DNA of 64,000 bases, taken from the NCBI GenBank assembly GCA_963843285.1, contig CAWJJO010000012.1:496001-560000 (forward strand), read 5' to 3'. The DNA is from CAZDDB01 sp963843285 (GTDB taxonomy: Bacteria > Acidobacteriota > HRBIN11 > JAKEFK01). Position 1 is the stretch's first letter. Each line of letters opens with the position of its first letter. Made by a program: the position numbers and the translations under genes. Positions 16,741 to 26,045 of the stretch are shown one piece after another. The notes below the pieces were generated by a model. The model had not been told where the DNA came from and did not search any database. It saw only the letters and a list, made by a program, of their open reading frames with translations.

Positions 16741-19700
16741 CTGTTTCGCAGAATTCGCAAGTGTCTGGAAATCGGAACTTCTCTTTTCCTTTTCTGGTTT
16801 GTCCTTCTACCCTTCCAGAATTATGAACAATTGATCCGCCTTCTGATCGGCGGAATTTCAATCTGGATCCTGACTTTCCTTGTTCGTAGAACAAGAAGCC
16901 TGATATCCACGAGTGTGCTGTTTCATTTCAGCGTGCTGGTTACTTTCTATCTTCGAGCCACACTAGAAACGGGATACCTTTATCAGTGGTTTTTGTGGAT
17001 CGCACTATTCCAGTGGGCCGGTGTCCTCTGGTTTACCGCGATGCGACCGGATGACGAAGCCGAACCATCTCTGTTTCTGATTCCATGTTTGATCTCACCG
17101 CTGGCTTTTTTCATCCTGGACGGCGTGGGGAATAACTTCCCGGGATTCTGGATCTGGAGTCTGCTTGTTCTAAGGGTGATATGGCTAATGACTTCCGAAT
17201 ACCCCTCGGGTATCCCCAAAATCCCGCGGCACATCATTGCTTTTCTCGTGGTCTGCCTGATTTCGATTCCATTTTCGGCTTATCCCTGGAAGAATGTGCA
17301 GTTTCTGCTGGTAAATTGCGTCTGCGTCGCTGCCTACCTCATCAGCTCCGGAAGGGAAGACCGGACGCCGATTCTGGTAGGCTATGTGGCCGGGGCATTA
17401 GCACTGATTGCGTTCGGATATTCCCGGGAAATCGTAGCCCTCCAATGGATCGGCCCCAACGCTTTGCGCATGCGCCTTGCGATGGTTCAGTTTCACAATG
17501 ATCTTGCGCCAACCTTGATCTTACTGACCGCGATGTTGCTTTATTTTCGTAATAACTTTGAAAATCCGCGGTTGCACTGGATCCTGACACCGATTTTTCC
17601 CCTTCTGGCGATTCTCTTGCTACTGACGTATTCGAGAAACGGCTGTATTGCGTATCTTATTTTTGCAATTGTCTACAAGCTTCGGCATGGGAAAAAGGCC
17701 TTTCTTGTTCCTGTTGTGTGCGCAGTGTGTTCCATTCTGGTCCTGGGCGTCGTGCGCGAACAGATCAAAGAGCGCCTCACGAGCGTATATTCCTTCCGCG
17801 AGCGGGTTTTCAACTGGAAGGCGGGTCTCGCGACGATCGCCGAACATCCGGTATTCGGAGTGGGGTGGCACAACTATTACACTCATACCAAACTACCGGA
17901 AGGAATCTCCACATTTGAAAACCTGTATCGAACACAGAAGCTGATATCCGTCCAGACACATTCGATGTTCCTGGATCTGGCTGAAGCGGGAGGCATCGTG
18001 CTTGCGGGGATCTTCCTGTATTCGCTGATACGGCACTTGCGCATCAGCCAAAAGCCCTCGCTCACGGCGTGCATTGCCGGCCTGACGTTTCTTTGCGCTG
18101 CCGATAGCGCATGTCTGTGGCTGCCGGCCTATCCGCATTTGTGGATTCTGCTCGGCTTTGCCGCTGTGGAGACAGCGAAGCCGACTTCTCCGAACAGGCG
18201 CAGATGGTATTTTCTGATTCCAGTTTTCTTGTTTGCTTTGTTGATGCTTGCTGAAAACCGTTCCTTGCGGTTGAGCTCGTTTTACCACATGACAAACAAC
18301 GACGAACAAGCTTTGACTGAAATTCGGATCGCCGGATACTTCGCACCGCTGGATACGGCTCCGCTCGAACAGCTCAAAGAAATCTACCTGACGCGCGGAG
18401 ACAGCATAGGCGCGATCCGGATCCTCAACAAACTGATGTCCATGAAAAAAGACTATGCCCCCTACTACACGGAGCTTGGCCGTCTTGAGATGCTCCACGG
18501 AAATCTCAAGGAAAGCGCGATACATTTTGAAACAGCAGTGCGACTGGATCCATACTCAGGGCAAGACGGAAATCCATATTTTTACCTGACACTAATCTCG
18601 CAAAGGCTATCCAATCCTAAGGACTTTGAAACCTACAGGAATCGATCCTTTCTTCTTCGATTCAAAGGAGGATCGCTCGGGCCGGCAAAGCTGTTTTGGA
18701 ATGAGGAAAACCTGAAACAGGTTCTGCAATACACGGATTCGATGGTGCAATCGACGGAAGACTGGGCCACGGCAATGGGGAACATCTATCAAAATTGCAC
18801 AGCCCTGGGCAATTCGGATCTGGCCGTGCAAGTCCTGGAACACGCGCTCCAGAAGAAGCCTCCACTGCCGGACTGGATGGCAGATGACCTTGTAAAGCCC
18901 CTTGCCGATCTGTACGCGGGGAAAGGACAGCCCAAGAAAATTCCTGCTCTGATGGGCCTTTGCACAAAACCCGTAGCTCTTCTGATCAAGATACGAATGG
19001 AATTTGCTTTGAATCAGCTCCGCACGGCGTACCAAGATCTGCAGAGTTCGCTGCAATTCTTCGGTTACGATGAGATTCAACCCTTGTGGACTGCTTACTA
19101 CATTGAAACCAGGCAACTTCCGGAGTTGCGAAAGCATTTCGAAATCATGGAAAAACTTCCGATTCCGTTTTCCCCGTTATGGCGGGAACTAATCGCAAAG
19201 TCCTATTTGGAAAACGAACAATACGAATCTGCTGCCAAACAATTTCATCGCCTGTCACAGTATCGCTACGATACCCCACGCCCACACTGGTGTGAAGCGA
19301 GAGTCTGGTGGCTGGCGGGGAACCCGGACCGAGCGAAGGATGCAAATGACCGGTTACAGAGACTGATCGCATCGAACTGGTTCACTGCAAACCTGTATCG
19401 CAGCGAAATGAAGAGTTTCCTTTGGGACGGTTCAGGGATCCTCAACGTTGGCTTACCCAACTCATCGGGCGGAAGGAACTGGCGTACCGCTCTCTTTGTG
19501 CATCCTGAGTTTCAAGCCGTGTTTCCGAAGGACCGCAAGTTTTCGAGAATTCGCTGCGAAGTCGCGCTAATGGGAGATGTGTGGGATCAGGATACGGACG
19601 GTGTCGTCTTTCAGATCTTGAATCCCGCCGGCAACAAATTGTTCTCCATGAGTATCGATCCGAAGAACAACCTGCAGCAGCAACGCTGGAATCCCTTTGA

Positions 19701-19797
19701 ATGGAACTCCTCAATCGGACCACAAGCGATTACTTTGAATACACAGCCGCGAGCCAATCCCAGCTATGACTGGGCTGTTTGGGCGTTTGGACCTTAA
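16741..19797 (+). CDS. O-antigen ligase/polymerase-type membrane protein with TPR domain
   Basis: About 1018 aa if started at the CTG at 16741, which has AGGGGGAGG seven bases upstream and gives LFRRIRKCLEIGTSLFLFW, a positive-inside first helix. The first conventional start, TTG at 16831, has no ribosome-binding site and would delete that helix. About 11 membrane segments to residue about 480, with the Wzy_C/WaaL loop LTYSRNGCIAYLIFA and EHPVFGVGWHNYYTH. The C-terminal half is TPR-like (RILNKLMSMKKDYAPYYTEL, YESAAKQFHRLSQYRYD) and probably outside the membrane. The family ligates or polymerises undecaprenyl-linked glycans in the periplasm. Same strand as wzt. Confidence 0.85.
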   Translation: MFRRIRKCLEIGTSLFLFWFVLLPFQNYEQLIRLLIGGISIWILTFLVRRTRSLISTSVLFHFSVLVTFYLRATLETGYLYQWFLWIALFQWAGVLWFTAMRPDDEAEPSLFLIPCLISPLAFFILDGVGNNFPGFWIWSLLVLRVIWLMTSEYPSGIPKIPRHIIAFLVVCLISIPFSAYPWKNVQFLLVNCVCVAAYLISSGREDRTPILVGYVAGALALIAFGYSREIVALQWIGPNALRMRLAMVQFHNDLAPTLILLTAMLLYFRNNFENPRLHWILTPIFPLLAILLLLTYSRNGCIAYLIFAIVYKLRHGKKAFLVPVVCAVCSILVLGVVREQIKERLTSVYSFRERVFNWKAGLATIAEHPVFGVGWHNYYTHTKLPEGISTFENLYRTQKLISVQTHSMFLDLAEAGGIVLAGIFLYSLIRHLRISQKPSLTACIAGLTFLCAADSACLWLPAYPHLWILLGFAAVETAKPTSPNRRRWYFLIPVFLFALLMLAENRSLRLSSFYHMTNNDEQALTEIRIAGYFAPLDTAPLEQLKEIYLTRGDSIGAIRILNKLMSMKKDYAPYYTELGRLEMLHGNLKESAIHFETAVRLDPYSGQDGNPYFYLTLISQRLSNPKDFETYRNRSFLLRFKGGSLGPAKLFWNEENLKQVLQYTDSMVQSTEDWATAMGNIYQNCTALGNSDLAVQVLEHALQKKPPLPDWMADDLVKPLADLYAGKGQPKKIPALMGLCTKPVALLIKIRMEFALNQLRTAYQDLQSSLQFFGYDEIQPLWTAYYIETRQLPELRKHFEIMEKLPIPFSPLWRELIAKSYLENEQYESAAKQFHRLSQYRYDTPRPHWCEARVWWLAGNPDRAKDANDRLQRLIASNWFTANLYRSEMKSFLWDGSGILNVGLPNSSGGRNWRTALFVHPEFQAVFPKDRKFSRIRCEVALMGDVWDQDTDGVVFQILNPAGNKLFSMSIDPKNNLQQQRWNPFEWNSSIGPQAITLNTQPRANPSYDWAVWAFGP

Positions 19798-19816
19798 ACG
19801 CAATCTAGCAAGACAG

Positions 19817-22102
19817 TCAGGCTTCTCTACTGAGAATCTTGCGGAGGGTGGAGTCGAATGCTTCTGGGGAGCATTCCGAACGGATCCGTTCTAATGCGTT
19901 CGTACGGATACGATTCCATAATTCCGGGTCCGAATAGAGACGGATGCATTGTTTCGTGAACGACTCCGTGTCATCGGCAACCAGCAAGTGCGTGCCATCT
20001 TGCCAGCGCAACTGACCTGCGAGAAGCGAAGTGGCGACCACGGGAACACCGCGCGCAGCGGCGTCGCACACCTTCATTGGGAGGCCAGCGCTGAAACGGG
20101 TCGGAGCTACAAACACTCGCGCATGCTGATAAAATGGAGTCAGATCTTCTTGAATCCCAGCAAGAATGACGCCGCAATCAGCAAGCTTCGCGACTTCCTT
20201 CGAGTGGTTCAGTCCCACGACGGTAAAAGACGTGCTGGATCCAAGTTGTTGCTGCAGGGTGGGAAGAATCTCTCGCGCAAACCACAGGACTGAATCGGTG
20301 TTGGGACTGTGTTCGTCGTGAATCGCGCCGACAAATAGAAATCCGCTTCGCTCGTTAAAAGAGGCGGGAGTGGGATCTGCCCCGATCGAAAATCCCAGCA
20401 CGGAGACTTGATTCAACCCGTGTTGAACAAACATATCCTTTTCACCGGGGCAAACAGAAATGATCCGGCTCGCCATGGAAGCAAGATTGATTTCCTTTGC
20501 AACTTCCTGGTCGATCAGTTCGCCCGATATGGTCTCACCACGCAAACGACGGGATCCCAGATCTCGCAACGCAAACAAAGCCTCTGCGTCATAAACAATG
20601 GATAACCCGTTCAGTAGAGTTGGATCGCGTTTTCGGATCGACTCCAACAATTTCATGTTTTGTGGCCTGCTGACGAAAATAGAATCATAGAATCCTCGGC
20701 GCTCCCGCAAGAAGCCTTCCAGGTCGCCCGTTCCGCGCAATCTCATGATTTCTATCTCGCGGGGAATATCGCGATAGATTTCCGACCAATCCTCATTTGG
20801 GTCCACCGTTGGGTACAGGGTCACAAAATAGTTCAGCCGCAACAAACTGGAAAGGATCTCATTCGCCCGGGGAAAACCGGATCCCAGATAACGATGCGGG
20901 ACATGGTCATCGATCATCAATACCCTCCTGCCTGAGTCATCTCTGCTTCGCGCAGTCAGTAGGTTATTGGTAGAGAATGAGAATTGATTTTGCAGGAAAT
21001 TAGAATGTTGAGCCAGGAAAGTCTGGCGATTTCTGATTTGAAGTTGAATCCCGTCTTGCCGGGACACCGAGCTTCCGAACTCATGATGGAGAACGATCGC
21101 ATCCGGGTCAAACACTACGCGAAGTCCCTGCTTCCAAAGACGCACGCAGTAGTCCGCATCTTCGTAATAAGCAGGTTTATAGGCTTCGTCAAATCCTCCC
21201 AGTTCTTGAAAAATCTCACGCTGAGTCAAAAGGAATGCGCCGGAACAGAAGTCCACATCTCTAACATGCATGTATTCTGGAGCAAACGGATCTTCGCCGC
21301 GTCCGTACGCCAGACACGATCCGTCTTGCCAGATGATGCTTCCGGCTTCCTGAAGACGGCCGTCCAGTTGTATGAGTTTTCCCCCAACTGCTGCGATTCT
21401 TCCATCACCCTTGATCGTTTCCAGCGCAGACTTGATACTACCCGGTAGGAGCTGTGTATCATTATTTATGAATAGCAAATACTTGCCCTTCGCCAATGCG
21501 GCGGCTTGATTAGCTCCCCGAACAAAGTGCAGATTCTCGGCATTCCTCATGATTCTAGCGCCTACCAACCGATTGAGAAGCAGACCGGTTTGATCGGAAG
21601 ATCCATTATCCACGAGGACTACTTCCAGGGAATCCATTGGTGTTTCTAAAAGCGAACGAAGACATTGAAGCGTCAGCTCAGCACGATTGTGCAAAACGAT
21701 CAGAACGCTCACATCAGGTGATTGGGAGAAAGGCAACCGCAACATGGATCTGGAATTCAAAAAACTTTGCAGGGCGACCGATGCGATTGAGTCGAAAACG
21801 AGTCGCACATCTTTGCTGAAAAGAGAAGCGGCGATTTCGTGTATGGAGGAAACGGGATTCGGCGGATGCAAGTCGGAGACAGAGACGGGACCGACCTCAA
21901 GCTCGTCCGGCTGAAACAGGGTTTCGTGGACAACCCTCAAAGGCGCAGTCACACGCCAGGATTTGGATTCCAGCAATTCGGAAATTCGACCATTCAATTC
22001 CTGTTCGCGCTGATTCGTCTGTCGCTCCCTTTGCTGCCACAGATCGACCAGAATGCGAATCAGTTCTTGTTGCTTTTTACTAATGTCAGACAAAAAGGCC
22101 AA
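19817..22102 (-). CDS. bifunctional glycosyltransferase: GT2 domain followed by GT4-like domain
   Basis: 761 aa from the TTG at 22102 (GGAGG upstream). The pseudogene at 14874-15340 begins with the same TTG and SFLS/AFLS residues, which supports it over the ATG frame at 22174. N-terminal coiled coil (KQQELIRILVDLWQQRERQ). GT2: VSVLIVLHNRAELTLQCL, LVDNGSSDQTG, LLFINNDTQLLPGSI, and DEAYKPAYYEDADYCVRLW. The C-terminal half is GT-B-like (VFVAPTRFSAGLPMKVCDAA, GVPVVATSLLAGQL). It probably adds two different sugars to the growing chain. Ends convergent to the ligase gene. Confidence 0.9.
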   Translation of the reverse strand: MAFLSDISKKQQELIRILVDLWQQRERQTNQREQELNGRISELLESKSWRVTAPLRVVHETLFQPDELEVGPVSVSDLHPPNPVSSIHEIAASLFSKDVRLVFDSIASVALQSFLNSRSMLRLPFSQSPDVSVLIVLHNRAELTLQCLRSLLETPMDSLEVVLVDNGSSDQTGLLLNRLVGARIMRNAENLHFVRGANQAAALAKGKYLLFINNDTQLLPGSIKSALETIKGDGRIAAVGGKLIQLDGRLQEAGSIIWQDGSCLAYGRGEDPFAPEYMHVRDVDFCSGAFLLTQREIFQELGGFDEAYKPAYYEDADYCVRLWKQGLRVVFDPDAIVLHHEFGSSVSRQDGIQLQIRNRQTFLAQHSNFLQNQFSFSTNNLLTARSRDDSGRRVLMIDDHVPHRYLGSGFPRANEILSSLLRLNYFVTLYPTVDPNEDWSEIYRDIPREIEIMRLRGTGDLEGFLRERRGFYDSIFVSRPQNMKLLESIRKRDPTLLNGLSIVYDAEALFALRDLGSRRLRGETISGELIDQEVAKEINLASMASRIISVCPGEKDMFVQHGLNQVSVLGFSIGADPTPASFNERSGFLFVGAIHDEHSPNTDSVLWFAREILPTLQQQLGSSTSFTVVGLNHSKEVAKLADCGVILAGIQEDLTPFYQHARVFVAPTRFSAGLPMKVCDAAARGVPVVATSLLAGQLRWQDGTHLLVADDTESFTKQCIRLYSDPELWNRIRTNALERIRSECSPEAFDSTLRKILSREA

Positions 22103-22222
22103 ACTCCCTCCAGAAGTTACCTTATGCGTGATGATAAAACATTTGTGATGGTCCAACAATCCATGCCGGTTCAAAACATGAGGAAGGAAGTCCCGGTTTT
22201 CGCAGGGTAGCTTTCTGTAGAA

Positions 22223-23338
22223 CTAAAAAGCTCGCTTAAAGAAACGATAGATTCTGTAAAGAGGATGCGACAAAAAGAGGTTCAAATATGCCTGCAAGTT
22301 TTCCGCACTGGCCTGAGCGTGTCGAAGCTCAGCTTCAGCAGTAGCGAGTCTTTGGTCCCTATCTTTCAGTTTTGATACCGTTCTTCGAAGTGCTTCCTCG
22401 TGTTTCGTCAATTCGGATTCCGCCACGCTGAGCCGTTTTTCAAGCGCGCGAATCGATTCCTCCAGTCGCTTCTGGTAAGTCGCAGCTTCCTGCTGGCCTT
22501 GCTTGAATGGTTTCAATGCATCCTGAAAGGCGAGAGTGAGTCCTAATGAATTCATGGAAAAGGTAGCGACATCATCGGGCTTCACGTCCTCTCCGAGTTG
22601 TTGAAGAGTTTCCCTTAAATCGGAGGCAACGCTCTTCCGGAATGCAACCAGGAATGTCCGGTAGCAAGGCCGGTGGTGACTGACAGATTCGTAATACTGG
22701 TTGAAGAAGTCGTGAAATTGTTTTCGTGCCCGGATGAACTCGGGATTCTTTTGCAAAACAAACTCTGTCATCATTAAGAGCAGCCAGGAATCGAGTCCGG
22801 CATTTTGGAATTCTAGAACCGATTCAAAGTGGGCCTCCAGTTGAATCCGTATTTCTTTTACATTCGGCAAACCGAGTTGCATGTGTTCCCGCAGAAATGG
22901 ATATTCCGATCCGTCCAAACCCTTGATGAACTCGAATAAAGCCCGGTCCGCCTCCTGAACAAGTGGATCATCGTTTGGAAATCCGAGAATCAGAACTTCG
23001 GATGTAACTCTCGCAAGCTCGCTCAGGAATCGGGAACGATCCACGGAAGGAACGTGTTCCAATACATCGGTGCTAACCGTAATGTCAAAGCTCTCATTGT
23101 GAAATGGAAGACTGGATCCAGCTCCGAATAGATCAACGTTTGCGGTCACTCGATCCGGATCCAGAAATACAATGCGCCGATTGGGAAGAAGCTTGCGAAG
23201 AGGACTTGTGCCGCTTCCCACCTCAAGAATCCCGCGATCCCCATAGTGCGGCAAACTCTGCACTACACGCCGGACAAAATTGTATCTCTGGTATTGATCC
23301 AGAATTAGGAAATCGCTGTGATCACCGAACGTTACCAA
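22223..23338 (-). CDS. SAM methyltransferase with C-terminal coiled coil
   Basis: 371 aa from a TTG at 23338; no ATG is available near the N-terminus. Methyltransferase core: GILEVGSGTSPLRKLL, IVFLDPDRVTANVDL, SFDITVSTDVLEHVPSVDR. From about residue 270 a long heptad coiled coil (EESIRALEKRLSVAESEL) leads to a terminal YLNLFLSHPLYRIYRFFKR, nearly the same motif as in the GT2 protein at 11164. The start codon overlaps the stop of the restored PhyH frame by 7 nt, implying the pair was once a coupled operon. Probably caps or methylates the glycan, with the coiled coil as a docking or length-measuring element (inference). Confidence 0.87.
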   Translation of the reverse strand: MVTFGDHSDFLILDQYQRYNFVRRVVQSLPHYGDRGILEVGSGTSPLRKLLPNRRIVFLDPDRVTANVDLFGAGSSLPFHNESFDITVSTDVLEHVPSVDRSRFLSELARVTSEVLILGFPNDDPLVQEADRALFEFIKGLDGSEYPFLREHMQLGLPNVKEIRIQLEAHFESVLEFQNAGLDSWLLLMMTEFVLQKNPEFIRARKQFHDFFNQYYESVSHHRPCYRTFLVAFRKSVASDLRETLQQLGEDVKPDDVATFSMNSLGLTLAFQDALKPFKQGQQEAATYQKRLEESIRALEKRLSVAESELTKHEEALRRTVSKLKDRDQRLATAEAELRHAQASAENLQAYLNLFLSHPLYRIYRFFKRAF

Positions 23339-24257
23339 TTAAAAGGCCCCGTGATTTCGTGCTCTTTGTTTACATCATCCGGCATGTAATGGCACACATA
23401 GGATTTGCGCGTTCTCCCGGAATCAAGAATTGCATCCCCTCCATGAATCAGCATTCCATGCCACAACAGAACGTCTCCCTTTTTGCGAGAAACTTTTGTT
23501 TCTCGTATTTGTGACTCAAACTCCGGATATGCTCTTCATAAGCTTTTGTTGTTTCCAGGTTGCAAGTCCTAAGATTCGTTTGTGGATAATTATCAAAACC
23601 GGCAAACATTCTGTCCCGATGTGAACGGGGATAAAAAACGAGTGGTCCGCTTTCAGGATGTATATCCTCACACGCAAGCCATGCGCCGATCAGATAATTC
23701 GGAGGCCACAAATGAAAAACGGACATATCTTGATGCAGGGACTGGCCGCTTCCATACGTAAAATTAATCGTGTAACGGGGCGAAGACGTACGGTCGAATA
23801 TCAAGGAAGTCCATTCGATCAGCTGCGAGTTGAAAAAAATCTGCGCTGCAGATGAAGAGAATCGATAGAATCCATGAATTCGCCAGTGGCAGTTTTGCTT
23901 TAAGCGTTCCCGGGTGTTCCGGTCCAATCCGACAAGCCTGCTGTGCTTAAAACCCCGCCCCAGAGGATCCTGCGGATTGAACTGCAAGTCCATAATTTCC
24001 AGATCGGGAATAGCTGTGTCTGTGGTCCAGAGCTGATCCATGTCACCAAGCATCCCATCAATCTGCTGCTCTGGAATCAGATTGTGCAAAACAACATAGC
24101 CCTCCACGATCCAGTGCCCAAAAGCCTCACATTGCAAGTCAGTATATCGTCCTTGCTTCCACCGTGATTCAAGAACCTCCAGGGCATCCTTACGATCAAA
24201 CCAGGGATAATCCTCACCGGTGATTTTCCACTGTTTTGTAGCCTCAGCACCGCTCAT
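23332..24257 (-). pseudogene. phytanoyl-CoA dioxygenase (PhyH) family gene with one frameshift at an A5 tract near 23482
   Basis: From the ATG at 24257 the frame reads through SLHQDMSVFHLWPPNY (HxD iron ligands) and GPLVFYPRSHRDR, then ends early at 23448. Adding one base to the A5 run (T5 on the plus strand, 23480-23484) restores KKGDVLLWHGMLIHGG, the distal His, and then GRTRKSYVCHYMPDD to a TAA at 23332 that overlaps the next gene. The restored length is about 308 aa, normal for the family. A homopolymer site makes a sequencing error or a contingency switch both possible. Confidence 0.82.
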
Positions 24258-24336
24258 AAGAAATGCGCTCCACTCCGTATATTCTACTATTTCTTGAGTT
24301 GAGGTTAGGAACGGAACTGAGTTGTGGGAGGATTTA

Positions 24337-24353
24337 TGGCGGAGAGGGAGGGA
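24337..24353 (-). repeat. tRNA-Ser 3'-end-like fragment (possible att scar)
   Basis: TGGCGGAGAGGGAGGGA on the plus strand is the complement of a serine tRNA 3' end (TCCCTCCCTCTCCGCCA). Similar fragments start at 27695 and 33233; the intact tRNA-Ser is at 44296-44387. Confidence 0.4.
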
Positions 24354-24404
24354 AGCGCAAGGAACGAAGACCGAAAGATCGATTGGAATGAACAAAAACA
24401 GAGG

Positions 24405-24440
24405 AGGGGCCACAAGGATTTTGGATCCCTGTGGCCCCCT
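24405..24440 (-). terminator. rho-independent terminator of the HExxH protease gene
   Basis: GGGGCCACA pairs with TGTGGCCCC around a 15-base loop; on the minus strand the hairpin is followed within 6 bases by TGTTTTTG. It lies 30 bases after the stop at 24470. Confidence 0.65.
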
Positions 24441-24469
24441 TAAGACTCGTGTGTTTTATTGATTGATGA

Positions 24470-25759
24470 TCACGCAGCGCCCTGTCCCATTTTGAGCAAT
24501 GCCAGGCACTGTTCCAGAAAAGTGCCATGCTGACTTGCATTGAACGGAGAAGTTTTGAATCTTGCATCCGTCATGGGCAACGTTGTTCTATCCAGGCCTG
24601 CCGCTCCACCGGGCTGTGTGAAATAACCTCTATTAAAAGCATCTTCGATGAATTGCGCCTGTTGTTCAGGATTCAGGGCTTCCCACGCAAAAATACCCGC
24701 GTCGAATTTCTGTTTCCAATCGTATCCCTCACCGAAGTTTTGCTCCCATAGCGATTCGCTCATGTAGTCGTTTCCGCCGTTCTGGTGCTGCCAGACGTGA
24801 CACGCTTCATGTATCAGGGTTCCAGGATCGTTGGCGAAACTGTAATCGTCCGGAAGATAGATCACATTCCCTTCCGTGTAAGGACGGCCGCCGAGGCCTT
24901 TCAAAAAGGAATCTCCTTTCTTGATGACGATCTTGTCATAATCAATGGCGTCGCCGTAAACCGACTTCAACGTTGCGATCTCATTGTCATTCAGTTTTCT
25001 TCCTTCCGGTTCCAGACCCACGATTGTTTGCGCAGCGGCAGCGGTGCGTCCACTGGCCATGAGAATTGCGTCAGCCGGAGTTTGTACAATTGTCTTAACG
25101 ATGCCAAGACCCCAGTCTTCAAACGCCTGGCCCCAGTCGCCTCTTGCCCCATTTTTGAATCCGCGGGTAAAACGGCCTACTCCTTCCGTTAAATCCAGCC
25201 AGGCGCCTTCTGTGATTTGCCATGCGCCATCAGCGAGTCCGAAAAGAGCCGAACCGCCGCGACCCCAGATGTACTCACCGACATCTTCCGCCGCTTGTCC
25301 GGTCCAATCGATGGCATCGGAACCGAAATCGACGCCAAAGTCGACTGTGTCTTCAACGAGACCGCTCGCAAAATCGTACGAATCGGACACGGCAGTGCCG
25401 GTCCAATCGATCGCATCAGAGCCGAAATCAATTCCCAAGTCGACTGTGTCGGTAACGAGACCGCGCCCAAAATCGTACGCATCGGAGACTACAACGCCGC
25501 TCCAGTCAACTACATTCACAAAAGCATTTCGGGACCAGTCTACGATGTCGCTCCCGGTGTCTACGCCGGAAGTAAACAGGTCGTATGCTGTTTCAGCTCC
25601 GCTTTCCACCTGATCCGACGCCCAGTTGTATGCATCCTCTGCGGCCTGACCGGCATCCTCCGCCGCGCCGCCCAGTGCGTCCCCAACATCGGACGCCAAG
25701 TCCTGCGCCCCACCAACAATGTCACTACCTACGCTTGCAACGTCATCAAAAAAGCCCAT
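24470..25759 (-). CDS. 11-residue-repeat protein with C-terminal HExxH metallopeptidase-like domain
   Basis: 429 aa, no signal peptide. Residues 1-150 are acidic amphipathic repeats with an 11-residue period grouped into 33-residue units (DWTGTAVSDSYDFASGLV, then EDTVDFGVDFGSDAI), visible as a repeat in the DNA too. The C-terminal part has GTLIHEACHVWQHQ with the HExxH zinc motif at about 317-321, preceded by VIYLPDDYSFANDP. This resembles the DUF4157/eCIS-type and toxin-linked 'HE-x-x-H-VWQHQ' domains. The repeats look like lipid-binding or pore-type helices. The upstream gene at 26046-26636 shares the repeats, so the two proteins probably work together. Toxin, effector or envelope-remodelling role is inference. 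Confidence 0.75.
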   Translation of the reverse strand: MGFFDDVASVGSDIVGGAQDLASDVGDALGGAAEDAGQAAEDAYNWASDQVESGAETAYDLFTSGVDTGSDIVDWSRNAFVNVVDWSGVVVSDAYDFGRGLVTDTVDLGIDFGSDAIDWTGTAVSDSYDFASGLVEDTVDFGVDFGSDAIDWTGQAAEDVGEYIWGRGGSALFGLADGAWQITEGAWLDLTEGVGRFTRGFKNGARGDWGQAFEDWGLGIVKTIVQTPADAILMASGRTAAAAQTIVGLEPEGRKLNDNEIATLKSVYGDAIDYDKIVIKKGDSFLKGLGGRPYTEGNVIYLPDDYSFANDPGTLIHEACHVWQHQNGGNDYMSESLWEQNFGEGYDWKQKFDAGIFAWEALNPEQQAQFIEDAFNRGYFTQPGGAAGLDRTTLPMTDARFKTSPFNASQHGTFLEQCLALLKMGQGAA

Positions 25760-25897
25760 TTTATTTTCCTCCTGTATTCACTTTATTTATCGGCAGGAGA
25801 GAAATGATGTTGCTTGATGCCTAAATCTTCTTAACAGGCTCGAGAGATTTGCACCTTGGGGGACGGGTCTTTCTGCTCGAATGCTCGACGAGACCCT

Positions 25898-25972
25898 GTA
25901 GGGGCGACCCTTGTTGTCGCCCGCTCAGAACCTGTTCTCGTCGAAGCGGGCGGGGACAAGCCCCGCCTCTAC
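25898..25972 (+). repeat. interspersed double hairpin, GGGGCGACC / GGGGACAAGCCCC type
   Basis: GTAGGGGCGACCCTTGTTG then TCGCCCGC, and GCGGGCGGGGACAAGCCCC then GCCTCTAC, facing each other. It fills the 286-bp gap between the two 11-mer-repeat genes; nothing else is seen in that gap. Confidence 0.75.
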
Positions 25973-26045
25973 CATGTTCACATAATATTTCTCAAGCGCC
26001 TTGGCCTGCGGGGCCACGTTTTTTGAGGCTCTTTCGACGCCGGTT

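Noticed and set aside
25300..25560. Regular repeats considered as a CRISPR array
   Set aside because: Units are contiguous 99-bp coding repeats with no unique spacers.
24984..25613. 209-codon plus-strand ORF rich in Ser/Pro
   Set aside because: Antisense shadow of the same repeats.
25217..25807. Long plus-strand ORF of 196 codons opposite the 11-mer-repeat protease
   Set aside because: It is the antisense of repetitive coding DNA; lacks a ribosome-binding site and the minus frame has clear domains.
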